64,000 nucleotides of DNA from NCBI GenBank assembly GCA_003999685.1, contig CP021225.1, positions 1,612,001 through 1,676,000 on the forward strand. Direction: 5' to 3'. The stretch comes from Taiwanofungus camphoratus. Taxonomy: Eukaryota; Basidiomycota; Agaricomycetes; Polyporales; Taiwanofungaceae. Positions 22,980-34,462 of this stretch are shown piece by piece. How positions within the stretch are numbered: position 1 is the first letter of the stretch; the number at the start of each line of letters is the position of its first letter. Below the pieces are notes generated by a model. It searched no databases. It was not told the DNA's origin and saw nothing but the letters and a program-made list of their open reading frames with translations. A program made the translations under genes and the position numbers.

Positions 22980-23880
22980 CACTGGCAGACTTCTGGCGGA
23001 TATGGTGAAAGCAATAGCCTGAGGCGATGGGGTGGGAGCTCAAGCAATCCGATGCTTTATCATACGCGTTTAATTCGGACGATGTAGGCATACTTAGTAC
23101 CCAGAGGTCATTCTCGGAAAAGTGTGTGAGCGCAATAGCGTTCAGTATGTACGTACCGGGCCGATCGGTTTCCGCCAATACCGTAACATGAGGTTGATCC
23201 ACGACTTCCACGACCAGAATCTGCTTTGTTACTACTCATTCATGTCGAAATTGTCTGCATACGAGGGCTGACCATTGTTCCCCAGGAGTGGAAATGCGAA
23301 GTCGGCCCCGGCAACAAGGTTTGATATAATTGTCGACGACTTAACATACAAGACTTGTGCCCGAAATTCTACCGTTGCGCATGCAGCCTTGACATAGAAT
23401 CAGACACACGCGGTGGTCCTGAAGTGTAGGTCAGCGCAACAACGCACAGTTCATATCGTGTAGTTCGCAAGTCGCTTCAGGAGCATCTCCGTTGTGTGGC
23501 CTCTCCAAGTCAAAACTCCAAGAAGATTAGCGCGTAGGTTTTCTTTTCGCACCTTCGTCTCGGCAGTTTTGTGCGCACCGTTATCGATCGCGGCACAGCA
23601 AACGCACATGGGGATGAGTGAGTTTCTTCTCAGTTGTGCGTGTCTGGGGTGACTCGGAATGTATTACTTCCGTAGGTGTTGATCGTTTCGAGAGAATCTC
23701 TTCTTTTATAGAGGGGTTTCACCGATACGGATTGTTTTTGTCCCAGGACGTCCAATGACCGATTATACATAAGTCTGATCATAACTGCCCAAGGAGATTG
23801 ATCAAGGCTACCTGCTCTCTTCAGGTATGCTTATATACCTCTAAGCTGGTGTCTGCATCATCCTCACTTCCCCTTAGCAT
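22980..23880. other. Divergent promoter region between ThuA and MFS genes
   Basis: Nine hundred bp with no supported gene. TATATA at 23831-23837 (CTTATATACC) lies about 48 bp before the MFS start codon. Confidence 0.55.
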
Positions 23881-25741
23881 ATGATGCCCACAAAAGAACT
23901 GCATGAACTGCAGATTTCTACACGTCCTGGAGAGATATCAGGAGACACGTCCACGCAAACAGGCTCTACAGGAGCCAAAGAGACGAAAGAAACGCCCTTG
24001 CCGAAACTACAACTCTGCGTTCTTCTCTATGTCCAATTAGCTGAGCCCATCACTTCTACCGTCGTATATCCTTTCGTCAACCAGCTTGTGAGAACGACTG
24101 GAGCCACAGGCGGCGATGATCGGAAAACAGGATATTTCGCTGGCCTCATTGCAAGTGTATAAACATTTGCCTGTGGCATGCGCTGAGATATTTCTCCTAG
24201 GAATCCTCATTTTATGCTACTGAGGCCATTTGTATACTCCAGTGGGGTCGGGCCTCCGATCGTGTTGGAAGAAAGCCTGTGCTTCTAGGTGGACTTTTCG
24301 GTCTGACGTTGTCAATGATTGGTTTTGGCTTGTCGAGGAGTTACTGGGCTCTTATTCTCAGCCGTTGTGCTGAAGGTGCACTCAACGGAAATGTCGGAGT
24401 CACGAAGAGCATGATGGCCGAAATCACGGATCCGACAAATCGAGCGAGGGGTTTCGCGTTTCTTCCTATGATATGGTCTTTAGGTAGTACAATCGGGTGC
24501 GTTTTTGTTCTGCCTCCCGACAATACTAGCCTAAGCCAATTTTGTTTAGACCCCTCATTGGTGGTGTGCTGTCGACTCCCGCAGACCATTGGCCACGAAC
24601 ATTTCGGTCCAAGTTTTGGTCCAAGTTTCCTTATTTCTTACCATGTATTGTTGCTGCTTCCATATCTATCAGCGCCTTTGTGATGACATTGGTGGGTCTC
24701 AAAGAGGTCCGTCATATTTCAGCTCACGAGAGATCAAAATTTACTGAGCGAGTATCAGACGTTGCCGAGGCCGATCCGCCAACGGGATGCCGCAACTTCG
24801 AGTATGAGTAACGCAGAAGACACTCCTTTGCCTAGATTATACTGTGGAACAGCTGTACATTCCAGCGCAAGCGCGAGTGAACATAAGAGAACTGACACTT
24901 TCTCTCATGATGTCATGATGGAGGAGGAAAAATACGGTTTCGACAAAGAGAACTCGCTGTCGAGGTCAAAGGCCCTAGACCATGACAGTGTGGCCGTCGA
25001 CCAGGCAAATACTCCTGCCCATCCGCAAGAGCCTCGTTCCATCGGCATACGCTCTATTCTCGTGCCCCAGGTCTTACTTCCCATCCTCAACTATGGCTTT
25101 CTGGCTTTCACAGATCAATCCATAGTTGTTCTCCAACCACTTATGTATTCTACCCTGATCTCGCAAGGTGGCCTTAGCTTCAGTTCCTTCAAGGTCGGCG
25201 TTGTTCAGGGAGTTACGGGTGTCGTCAGCGGGGTTTTGCAGATCCTCACGTTCGCACGGATGCATCGGAGGTTTGGTACAAAAAAGCTCTATATAGCTTC
25301 TTTTGCGTGCTTCTTTCTGTGTATCGTTGCATTTCCTCTGATGAGTTTAGTCGCGAAGCACGCAGGAAGGGTGGACGCAGCGACATGGGTCCTCATTGTG
25401 CTCCAGAACGCGGCGTACTGCGGGACCTTCATGACATGGGGTAAATTTTCTCTCTCATTCTGTAAACTATATGAATCAATTTGCTCTTGCCATCATATCC
25501 CGCAGGGTGCATCTTCATGTATATCAGCGATGCAGCACCAGACCGAACAGCCCTTGGCCTCACTAACGGGCTTGCGCAGACAACGGCGTCAACTGTACGG
25601 GCTCTCGCCCCCTCCACAGCTTCATCCCTTTTCTCCGTGTCGCTAGAGAAGCATTTAGCCGGTGGAACGCTGGTGTACTGGATCTTATGTATAGTCGCAG
25701 CTGGAGGCTTCGTCGCCTCATGGTGGCTTCCGCAACATTGA
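23881..25741 (+). CDS. Major facilitator superfamily transporter (DHA1-like)
   Basis: About 12 membrane segments are visible. Exon 1 gives a cytosolic N-tail and PLPKLQLCVLLYVQLAEPIT (TM1). Then come ICILQWGRASDRVGRKPVLL, the classic MFS loop 2-3 motif (RASDRVGRKPV), LFGLTLSMIGFGLSRSYWAL, SRCAEGALNGNVGVTKSMMA with the TM5 motif region, and IGPLIGGVLSTPADHWPRTF. A central hydrophilic loop of about 110 residues (LKETLPRPIRQRDAATSSMS to SIGIRSILVPQVLL) joins the second six-helix half, ending LVYWILCIVAAGGFVASWWL. Introns are short; one at about 24710-24759 restores KE/TLPRPIRQ. The family exports or imports small solutes in the plasma or vacuolar membrane; substrate unknown. The gene looks intact. 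Confidence 0.88.
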
Positions 25742-27048
25742 CCGTTCGAAGCTTTAAGGTGAGTTATTCTTACGCCTGGATGTGTTCATGATGTTAGATA
25801 AACCGTACGCACCAAGCTTAGTGCTTTCCGGTGATCTTCTGGTGCCACTGTACCGGCCTGCGCATATTATTACCGGATATCCGTCAAACATTGTCACTGC
25901 GGGTGTAGTTGCATAGGGCTGCACGCATCCCGTTGTCCTTTTTGCCAAAGTTGGCTTGGCGTAAATCGACTGCAGATGTTTAGCCCGAGCGCGACTGGTT
26001 CTATCGAGACGACGCCCAGATAGGTCTTTTCATGATATTCGCACCGTCAACTCAAAGTGCTGGCAAGAGAAACGTCTCTGGATCTGAGTCAAGGAGTACA
26101 CTACATTGTCTTTCAATATCTCTGGCTGCTCATTCGCCCAATGTCGGACTCAGGTGACGGGCAGTCGTGTCTATGCTACTGATGGAATAACTTGGGACAC
26201 AGGCTCGGTGTTAGCTGTCCAATGGCCTGGCCATCAGGTACTATCCGGTTATATGGATTCTTAATGAAGCCAGTTTCGTCGTTGGCGATGAGCTGGTGTG
26301 CATTATTGGTACGTTCGCCTGATGCTACACGTCGGTGTCAGCACACAATCCGAAGGCAATCGAACTTCTGAATCCGGGCGTACTCTGGACCAGTCTTCTC
26401 TATATTCACTGGCCCGAAGCTCTCCGTGTTCATTTCCTTCATGAGAGAACTATGGTTTGTGTAATAGCACACATTGAAGTCAAGGGACCACGACAATTTG
26501 TGTCCGACATCTATGTCCTGGTGTTTCGCATGTAGAGACACGTTCATACAGCAATCTCCGGTGACGTATCGATGGTTGTGCCTGCCCCTAGCAGTCAGCG
26601 CCTGATCAGCGGGCGCCCGAGGTACAGCATGCCAGTGCATAGCTGCGCTAACATCATTCCTCTGAAGATAAGTCCCCAAAGTCCAGAACAGTGCCACTCG
26701 ATCGATACCTGTCTCAAGTTTATGTCTATTTCCCCGGCGCGCTTCGTGGCACCTCATGGTGCTCGCCTGGCTGTTAGGCAGGTTCAATGTGCGCTAGTAC
26801 GGTTTGTGCATATACCGCCGTTCTCCCTGAGGCTGGACTGATACAATACTGTATCCTGTCGATCCGCAGAGGCTGAAATTATATTGATTACTGTAGATGG
26901 CCGGCACATATGACTGTACCATTGTAGGAACTTGCCCAACGCCCCCTCGGTATGAGCTCGACATTCAGACAGGGTATAAGGGCGCTCTGAAAGTGCTCTA
27001 GTGCTTCAGCATATCAGAGCCTCAGTCAACTACATTCTGCTCTCAGTC
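25742..27048. other. Intergenic region
   Basis: About 1.3 kb. The longest frame is a 149-codon minus-strand ORF (26338-26787) without recognisable motifs, which I do not call. TATAAG at 26975-26980 lies 69 bp before the next gene. Confidence 0.5.
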
Positions 27049-27660
27049 ATGCATCTCACTCGCCTCCTCCAAGTGACGGCCACACTGGCCCTCGCGCTCG
27101 TATCTCAGGTAGCTCGTGAGTCCCTTGAAAATACATTACCGGCTTTGATAGCGTCTCAATTTCATGAAAAACGTGTCTGGCGCTTCCTACTGCAGCGGAA
27201 TTGTGCGCCGGTGGGCAGTTCATCGAGTCCTACGTGCAAGTGTTCACATCGACTTGCCCTGGAGTCAGCGCACCCCTTGCTAGCCGCAGTGCGAGCTACA
27301 AGATTATCCAAGTTTGCTCCACCAGTTGTACGCACGCAGACCTTGTCAGAACGAAAGCCTGATATGGAACTTTGCCAGGTGGCATTACGTGCTCTGACAT
27401 GAGTTCGCCGGCGAACCTGACGGACTGCCAGAGCCTAGCTGCGGCAATAACTGACCTAGGCGACGGTGAGTCGATAGTGAGACCCGTAATCCGAAATGGC
27501 GGGATACCATGCATTTACTCTCGCTAACACCTGTTCTTCTTCACGCAAGGATCTGATAGGCGCTCTTCTTGTAAATGTATGCTTCGGTGGGGACCCGGGT
27601 CTCAACGGCGCGGCAATGGGTCCTTCTGTTTCAGGGGACGACGAATGGGTCGTGGAGTGA
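27049..27660 (+). CDS. Small secreted cysteine-containing protein, unknown family
   Basis: Four short exons, 27049-27115, 27196-27327, 27379-27465 and 27560-27660, splice in frame to 128 residues; each unspliced frame is broken, so the gene is easy to miss. The protein starts MHLTRLLQVTATLALALVSQ, a good signal peptide (basic n-region, long hydrophobic core, cleavage probably near VSQVA-P). The mature part has seven cysteines: PELCAGGQ, FTSTCPG, IIQVCSTSCGITCSDM, NLTDCQSL and LVNVCFGG. There is one N-glycosylation site (NLT). A TATA box sits 69 bp upstream. An alternative final acceptor ten bases earlier (27550) would give a different, basic C-terminus. It resembles small secreted effector-like proteins of basidiomycetes by size and layout, but I recognise no family. 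Confidence 0.62.
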
Positions 27661-28061
27661 GCGTTCCTCGTCCGAATTTACGAAATGTTGTCTACATGAA
27701 CTCTGCGAGACCTTCCTCTACACTACTTGTCATCGATGCCAGGAATTAATGCCGATTCCAAGCACCGCTGACCAGACAGAGTATCGGAGCTTACTTATTT
27801 ACTTATTCTGTGGCGTGTTCATGGGAAACTACGTCACTTATTCACAATTTAATTATACGCACGTCAAAATATCAGCTACCTGATTGGCTGGAACTCTGCT
27901 TTCGTCATAGTCCAATAGCTATCGAGAGTATATCTGAGACTGAACCCGGTCCAGCCTGGAGTTGTATGCCCTCACTCTTGCGCCAGAGTAGACATAAATT
28001 CCTCACTACCTCCCATCACTTGCATCCTTATCTTCGACCACGCCTTTTCGCACATCGCACA
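27661..28061. other. Intergenic region
   Basis: Four hundred bp between the secreted protein gene and the Rieske/AIF gene; nothing recognisable beyond promoter-like sequence. Confidence 0.5.
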
Positions 28062-31004
28062 ATGTCGCTCAAGACTATTGCTGTCCTCGACGACGCTGAA
28101 CTCAAAGATGGAGAAATGTACGTTGTACGTTTAGCAAGCCACACCCAGTAGCACGGCTTTCCACGATCAGCGTGCTGCAGCTTCACATGAGGTGTAATTC
28201 GATAGTCTCAAAGATTATCAGTGAGCCCAGGGATGCCACTTACGGTGTCATCACTGGGCAATCTACACTTTTTAGCTGGGAATATCCCCACCTTCAGGAC
28301 AGAAATGAAATCCACTTGACGTAACGTTCCGACAAGGTCGTTCTGAACAACTCGATATGAGTTATCAGCCAAACAGGTCATGTTCCCTCCGAGGGACATC
28401 ATGGACCCTTTGACGGATCATCGCTGATGGTGTCTCGAGAAGTAGCTGGCCATTGTTCTTAAAGAGCAATGTGTAGTTGTAGCTTCAAACACTCAGTACC
28501 CAACGCCGCTCACGGACGGTCTTCGCGGATGGGCATTTTGCGTCTGCTATATGCGCGTTCATTTATGCTGGGGCCTCGAGTTGTTGCGGAAGTTATTCTT
28601 CCGACGAATCATCTTACATCTTTTTTGGCAGGAAACAAGTAGACTTCGAGGGCGAGGGCAAAGTCTTGCTCTCACGCTTGGGCGACAAGGTCCACGCGAC
28701 GAGCGCGTTTTGCACTCACTACGGTGCGCCCCTCGCCAAAGGCGTCCTCACCGCCGATGGGAGGGTCGTCTGGTACGTAGTCTGTACGTGTGCATAAAGA
28801 CATGCTACTGACTTTGCATGGTGCACAGCCCATGGCACGGAGGTCAGTCCATTGGACACCATTGTCCCCGATGCCATGGTCGTTCTGTGTGACTGATTGA
28901 ATGGCCTAGCGTGCTTCAGCGTCTCCACTGGTGACATCGGTGCGTAGTGATCAGCTCAGGAGAATGAAGGTGCTGATCATCGCCGTGGCCTCGTTACAGA
29001 GGACGCACCTGCACCCGCCGCCATCCACTCTTTCAAAGCGCACGTCTCTGGCGGGAAGATCCACGTGACAGCGGATCCCTCGAGCACGGTGAAGAGCAAT
29101 TTCTCGCGCCAGCCTAAGCTCCTGGCCACTGGTGTCGGCTCCCACGGAAAGGGCGTTGTCATCGCCGGCGGTGGCAGCGGCGCATTTCATTGCATCGACA
29201 GCCTGCGAGAAGTATGCAATGAGTACGCCTTGTGATGACGAGACGACTGATCTATCATCCAGCATGGATACAATGGTCCCATTACTGTCATCTCGAAGGA
29301 ATCCTACAGCCCCATTGACAGGTCAGTCCACCATCCCCTCATGCAAAGAAAGATCACTCTAACGCCGCTTCAAAGGACGAAGCTGAGCAAGGCATTGATC
29401 ACCGACCCGGCCAAGATCGAGTTGCGCTCGCCCGCAGAGCTGAAGACCAAGTACGGCGTCGATCTGCGCACCAGCACGGAAGTGACGTCAGTCGATCTGG
29501 CCAAAAAGGAAGTCGTGGTAGGACCCAACCAGCAGCGCGTGCCGTACGAGACGCTGGTGCTTGCCACTGGTGGTGTCCCGAGGAGACTGCCCATCGAGGG
29601 CAAGGACTTGTCAAATGTCCTGACGATGCGAGGCGTGGACGACGCGAAGAAGATCGATGCTGGTGAGGCTCGATGCCTTCGCGTGTAACAATAGTACGCG
29701 ATGTGCTGACGGGATTGTAGCTGCGCAGGAGGGCAAGCGCCTGGTGGTGATCGGGTCGTCGTTCATCAGCATGGAGCTCGTTGTGGCGGTATCGAGCCGG
29801 AAGCTCGCGTCGATCGACGTTGTCGGGCAGGAAGAGTATCCGTTCGAGTCCGTGCTCGGGAAGCAGGTGGGCTCGGGGCTGATGAAGGTCCGTGCTTCGT
29901 GTATCCTTTGGAGCACGCGCTGACGAACTCGGAATGCGATACAGTTCCACCAGGGCAAGGGCGTGAAGTTCCACATGCAATCGAAGGTGGAAAAGATCAT
30001 CCCGTCGCAGGCGGATCCGACGAAGGCAGGCGCAGTTGTCGTCACCTCCAGCTCGGGCAGGAGCGAGACGGTGCCTGCGGACGTGGTCGTGATGGGCGTC
30101 GGCGTGGCACCTGCGACGGAGTACTTGAAGGCGAGCGAGGGCTTTGAGAAGGCGCTCGACAAGAGCGGAGCGGTGTTTGTCGACGAGTACCTGCGCGTCA
30201 AGGGCCTGGACGGCGTGTATGCCATTGGTGAGGACAGGATCGGCACCCGCAGAGTGGATACTCACGCGTCGCGCTTTGCCAGGTGACATCGCGATGTACC
30301 CTCAACCAGGAACTGGAGAACTGAGGAGAATCGAGCATTGGAACGTGAGCTACGACTGGCTTACTGTGCACTGCGGAAGCTGACAAGGACACTCTATGGT
30401 CGCGTAGGTTGCTGGAAACCAGGGCCGTGCTGCAGGGAAGACGATTGCAGAAGGAAAAGGCCAGCCCTTTGTCAAGGTACCCGTCTTCTGGAGTTCCCGT
30501 AAGCGTTCCCTTGTCTTGTGAGCGTTCATGAGGTAGCTAAGTACTCTGGCTGCGTGTCTGAAGAGGGCCAGCAGTTGCGTTACTGTGGCGTCGGCGCTGG
30601 CTTCGACGATGTCATTATTCAGGGTGACCCAGACGAGATGAAGGTATGAATACATGATCATTGGCTAACACAAAGTATTGACGCCAGGACAGTTCATCGC
30701 ATACTACGTGAAGAATAACAGCGTCGTGGCAGTCGCCAGGTGCGAAATTATGACTTGAGCTCCAGTTTGCGATCGACTCACGTTATGCATTATGCCCTGT
30801 AGCATGCAAAAGGACCCGGTAGTCGGCAAGGCGTCCGAGTTGCTCAGGCTGGGTTTGATGCCGTCGCCTGCAGAGCTAAAGGCCGGGAAGGTACGCGAGC
30901 CTCTCGTGGAGTCGTTCGTTACTCGGGTTCACCTAACAATCACCTCACAGGATCTATTGTCGGTCGATATCCAGACTGTCAACGCGAAGGGCAAGGTTGC
31001 ATGA
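28062..31004 (+). CDS. Rieske-domain apoptosis-inducing-factor-like FAD/NAD(P) oxidoreductase (AIFM3 type)
   Basis: Domains in order: an N-terminal Rieske [2Fe-2S] domain with CTHYGAPLAKG and CPWHG (Cys-x-His ... Cys-x-x-His ligands); an FAD-binding Rossmann motif VVIAGGGSGAFHCIDSLRE; ISKESYSPIDRTKLSKAL; VPYETLVLATGGVPRRLPIE; an NAD-binding motif LVVIGSSFISMELVVAV; VYAIGDIAMYP at the FAD-closing position; HWNVAGNQGRAAGKTIAEG; and the AIF C-terminal domain ending NAKGKVA. The family transfers electrons from NAD(P)H through FAD to the Rieske cluster; some members are mitochondrial. Note SSFISMELVVAV where GxGxxG is usual (GSSFIS), common in this subfamily. Exon 1 ends in the middle of the Met codon (28117) and rejoins at 28632, so intron 1 is 514 bp; other introns are 50-70 bp. 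It is in tandem with DNA polymerase eta, 270 bp apart. Confidence 0.9.
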
Positions 31005-31224
31005 GACTTGAGATCCAAGAGGCCTGTCATTTGTACCAATAGCAAGTGGTTCAGGTTGATTCGAGACTTTGGAATAGCTGTAATGATTGTTGTATTTGTA
31101 AGCCGCCAAGCGGATCAACGACTTGAGAGTTTCGATTAGTAGATGACAAGGTGCCCACCAATTTTATGATATGCCTCGGCATCTGCCAGTACATTCAGCG
31201 TCCACATTGTCACGTGAAAATCTG

Positions 31225-31230
31225 ACGCGT
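31225..31230 (+). promoter_or_regulatory. MCB-like ACGCGT box upstream of DNA polymerase eta
   Basis: ACGCGT in CTGACGCGTTGCGTCAC, 47 bp before the ATG. In ascomycetes this is the MBF site of S-phase genes; use here is inferred from the gene's DNA replication role. Confidence 0.4.
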
Positions 31231-31276
31231 TGCGTCACAGTGTGACAATCGTTGCGAAACCTGTACCGCCATCGAG

Positions 31277-33962
31277 ATGGCACCTGAACCGCCATCCAAG
31301 CCTGTTTCTGCAGTTTGGAAGGGAAAAGCTAAAGCAACGGAAGCCGACTTTGACGACTTGAATCCAGTAATCACTTATCGACACCTTCACTCCCGCAATC
31401 TCGGCGTGAAAGACCCACTGCGAGTAGTCGCTTTGTGCGACAGCGACGCTTTCTATGCTGCATGTGAACAAGTACGCCTTGGAATTGACCCACTGCTTCC
31501 GCTTGTTGTACAGCAATGGGACTCGCTGATAGCAGTCAACTATCCGGCGCGCAAGTTTGGCATCACGAGGATGGAGAAAATCAAGGAGGCACGAAAGAAA
31601 TGTCCAGAGCTTGTGGTTGTGCATGTCGCTACATACAGGGAGGGTGAGAAGGAGCCTGGGTACTGGGAGAATCCTGATACTCTCACGCACAAGGTGTGTA
31701 GAGTGGCTCTAGCTGCATTAAAGACCGTAGTGTCTCCCTTGAGCCTTTATCAAATCGATACTCAAAACAGATTTGTCTTTACGGTGTTCGAAGGTTTCAT
31801 TGGATCACTATCGGCGTGAGAGCATGAAAATTATCAAAATTTTCCAGAAGGGTCTTCCAACTGGAGAAATTGGTGAGATGTTCATGTCCAACTATCGGCA
31901 TCTCCTGTTTTGGGGCTCGCATGACTCACCGCTATGAAGAGAAGGCATCGATTGATGAAGCATTCATTGATTTCACCCGTCCAGTACGCGACGAAATACT
32001 GCATCGGTACCCGCATCTTGCACAAGTACCACCCGATGCACCGAACGGTGCAGACAGCCCGCTTCCACCACCTCCCCTTATCCTGTGGGATGGTCTTGGA
32101 ACCGTCATACCCGTCAATCCTCTCTTGTTAGGCTCTTCTACAGATAAACTCGATCTTGGTACTCAAGATAGCGATCCTGCATCAGGCGATGGCGTTATAG
32201 ATGATGACGATGAGCTGACCACCTGGCACGACGTTGCTCTATCAATAGCGGCTGAGCTTATGGGGAAGATGAGGGAAGACATTAGGACGAAGCTTGGTTA
32301 CACTACATCTGCGGTATGGTTATCTTGTGTCGTCCAAATTTTCAGCTTTTTGACGGGCTTCGTTTTCGAACTCATCCAATTGTAGGGCATTGCAAGAAAC
32401 AAATTTCTAGCCAAGGTTAGAATTGGCACCAAAGACGATTGAACAGCATTATAAAATCAAATTTCACAGCTTACCGCATCTTACAAGAAGCCTAATAACC
32501 AGGTCAGTGATCCTCTAGACAGTTCCACAATGAGTCTTAGCCGGACATCTACTAGAGTATTCTCCGTAATGCAGCCATACCCAATTATCTCAGGCCCATG
32601 CCATTCCAGAAGGTCGGTTGATGAATTTCAAAGATGAATTATTGAAACGTCAATCACATTGGGCAACGTTCCAGATCCGATTTCTAGGAGGCAAACTTGG
32701 CAAGGCTCTTGCCCAAGAATACGATGTCTCTACCGTCGGTGATTTGCTGTGCGTTCTGGCACATCAGTTCACCGTTTACGGCTGATGAATTTATTGGCCA
32801 CAGTGCAATAAGTCTCGGTCAGTATCAATGATTGACGGTTGCTGATAACAGGTGATTGATACATCGCTCTAGACGAGATGCAGCGTAAATTCGGCGAGAA
32901 CTCAGTCTGGGTGTGGGAAATCCTGCGGTATGTTCGGTCACTATACGGACACCGCTGCCCGACCTTTTATTGAAGCAGACGATATACAGTGGCATTGACA
33001 GGTCCGAAGGTGGGTGCAAAGTCCATGTTACGTTATTTACATCCTGAGGATCTCCGGATCAATCACTGGCTGATGAATAGTCAAGGAGAAGTCCACAGTC
33101 AACAAGAGCATGTGCGCGTCTAAGAATCTGCCACAGCCGATCACGAAGGCTTCTCAAGGACATCACTGGATCAGAGTCCTTGCAGCAGAATTGGCATTAC
33201 GGCTTAATGAAGCGAGGGAGTCAAATTCGGGCCTATGGCCCAAGACTATCGTGCTCCATGTCCGCCAAGGTGTGTTAGTGGGTGTGAGAGCTTCGTCGTC
33301 TCTTATCTTACCCGGCTGTTCCGGCAGGATACGAGACAGCTCGGTCCAAACAGGCCGCATTCCCGTTCACCAGGCAGGTAACCGTTGATCTAATCGCATC
33401 TGCTGGAGACAAGCTGTGGAAAGAGTTGGTTGGCACGGGCGATGCCCGAACGAGACCGATGAACATCAACAACGTGGCGCTATCCTTCGCAGGCGTAGGA
33501 ACCATGGAAGCAGGGCAACAAGGCATCGAGGGCTTCTTCACCACGCGGACACTACCAGACGAATTGCAGCGAAGTGCCCGTGAGGGAGGTGTTAAACGCA
33601 AGATTGACTCATTGAATGATCCTGCAGAAGGCCCCAGAGCGAATATCGGGATCGGTGACGATGGAGGATATTCCAACGCTCTCGCCGGCATCAGCACGTC
33701 ATTCCTGTGCGAACGGTGTGGCAAGCGCGTCAACCTTCCCGACAGCTTGTCTGATGCAGGAATTGGAGACGAAGTCCGTATTGAGGCGCTTGAGGCGCTG
33801 CGAGTGGAACACGACGATTTCCATCTTGCGCAACAGTTGGCGAAGCAGTTGGCGTCTAATGGATCACCGCAGGCCATTCGTGCCTTCGATAGACCGGTTC
33901 AGAAGAAGGCGAAGAAGCAGCGGGCTCCAGAAGGAATCGCGAAATTCCTCGTTAGAAAATGA
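31277..33962 (+). CDS. RAD30: DNA polymerase eta (Y-family translesion polymerase)
   Basis: Conserved blocks in order: VVALCDSDAFYAACEQVRLG (first catalytic Asp region, near residue 55), VVQQWDSLIAVNYPARKFGI with the fingers motif and ITRMEKIKEARKKCPEL, YREGEKEPGYW; then VSLDHYRRESMKIIKIFQK, KASIDEAFIDFTRPV (catalytic SxDE motif), GYTTSA/GIARNKFLAKL, ASYKKPNNQ, PFQKIRFLGGKLGKALAQEY, KSTVNKSMCASKNLPQPI, a little-finger domain, and a C-terminal UBZ-like finger FLCERCGKRVNLPD with RVEHDDFHLAQQLAKQL supplying the histidines. It ends in IAKFLVRK, a plausible PIP-like PCNA motif variant. It bypasses UV dimers. An acidic insertion (STDKLDLGTQDSDPASGDG) sits in the palm, as in fungal homologues. Introns are short and restore the frame at each conserved joint. 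Apparently intact. Confidence 0.93.
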
Positions 33963-34462
33963 TAGGCTATTGCGGACTAGTATGAGTCTGTGTTATCATT
34001 ATTATTGGACGCGCTTTATGTCGATCGATTCAAACATAACTTGGGAGACAACCGAGATAGATCGCGTACGCGCTTCTTGACGGGCGCCAATTTGCTTGAT
34101 CTCTCATCCTTGTTAAGTGCGCACACGAGGATATCATGATTATGAGGCCTGGTCACCGGCTGGGCTGGACTCAATAGATATATGTCCTCGAGGTCGCCGG
34201 CTTGGTGACGCGCACGAGGCTCAATTGCGCAGGTCACCCAGCTGCAGCCCCTTTCTTCCTTCACTTTGTTTCCTTGGACCGGTTTCCTTGTCTGCTTTTC
34301 GGCCAGACGCTGCAACAGGCGCAGGACAACGTCTTTTGCTGTTCTAAGCTATTCGGAAGGCAATCTGTCCGGAACAGTATTCGGGTCTTATGTTTGATTT
34401 TAGTTACTAGATTCCTTTCCGTTGGGCTCAAACCAGAACTGTTTTTCTGGGATACGAACAAA
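33963..34462. other. Intergenic region
   Basis: Five hundred bp; open frames here have no recognisable product. CT-rich near 34250-34300. Confidence 0.5.

Noticed and set aside
26338-26787. 149-codon minus-strand frame in the 25.7-27.0 kb gap
   Set aside because: Length is borderline for chance; composition is mixed, with no motifs, splice context or promoter.
29399-30289. 296-codon minus-strand open frame opposite the Rieske/AIF gene
   Set aside because: It is the antisense shadow of GC-rich codons in a well-conserved gene; His/Arg/Leu-rich product without domains.
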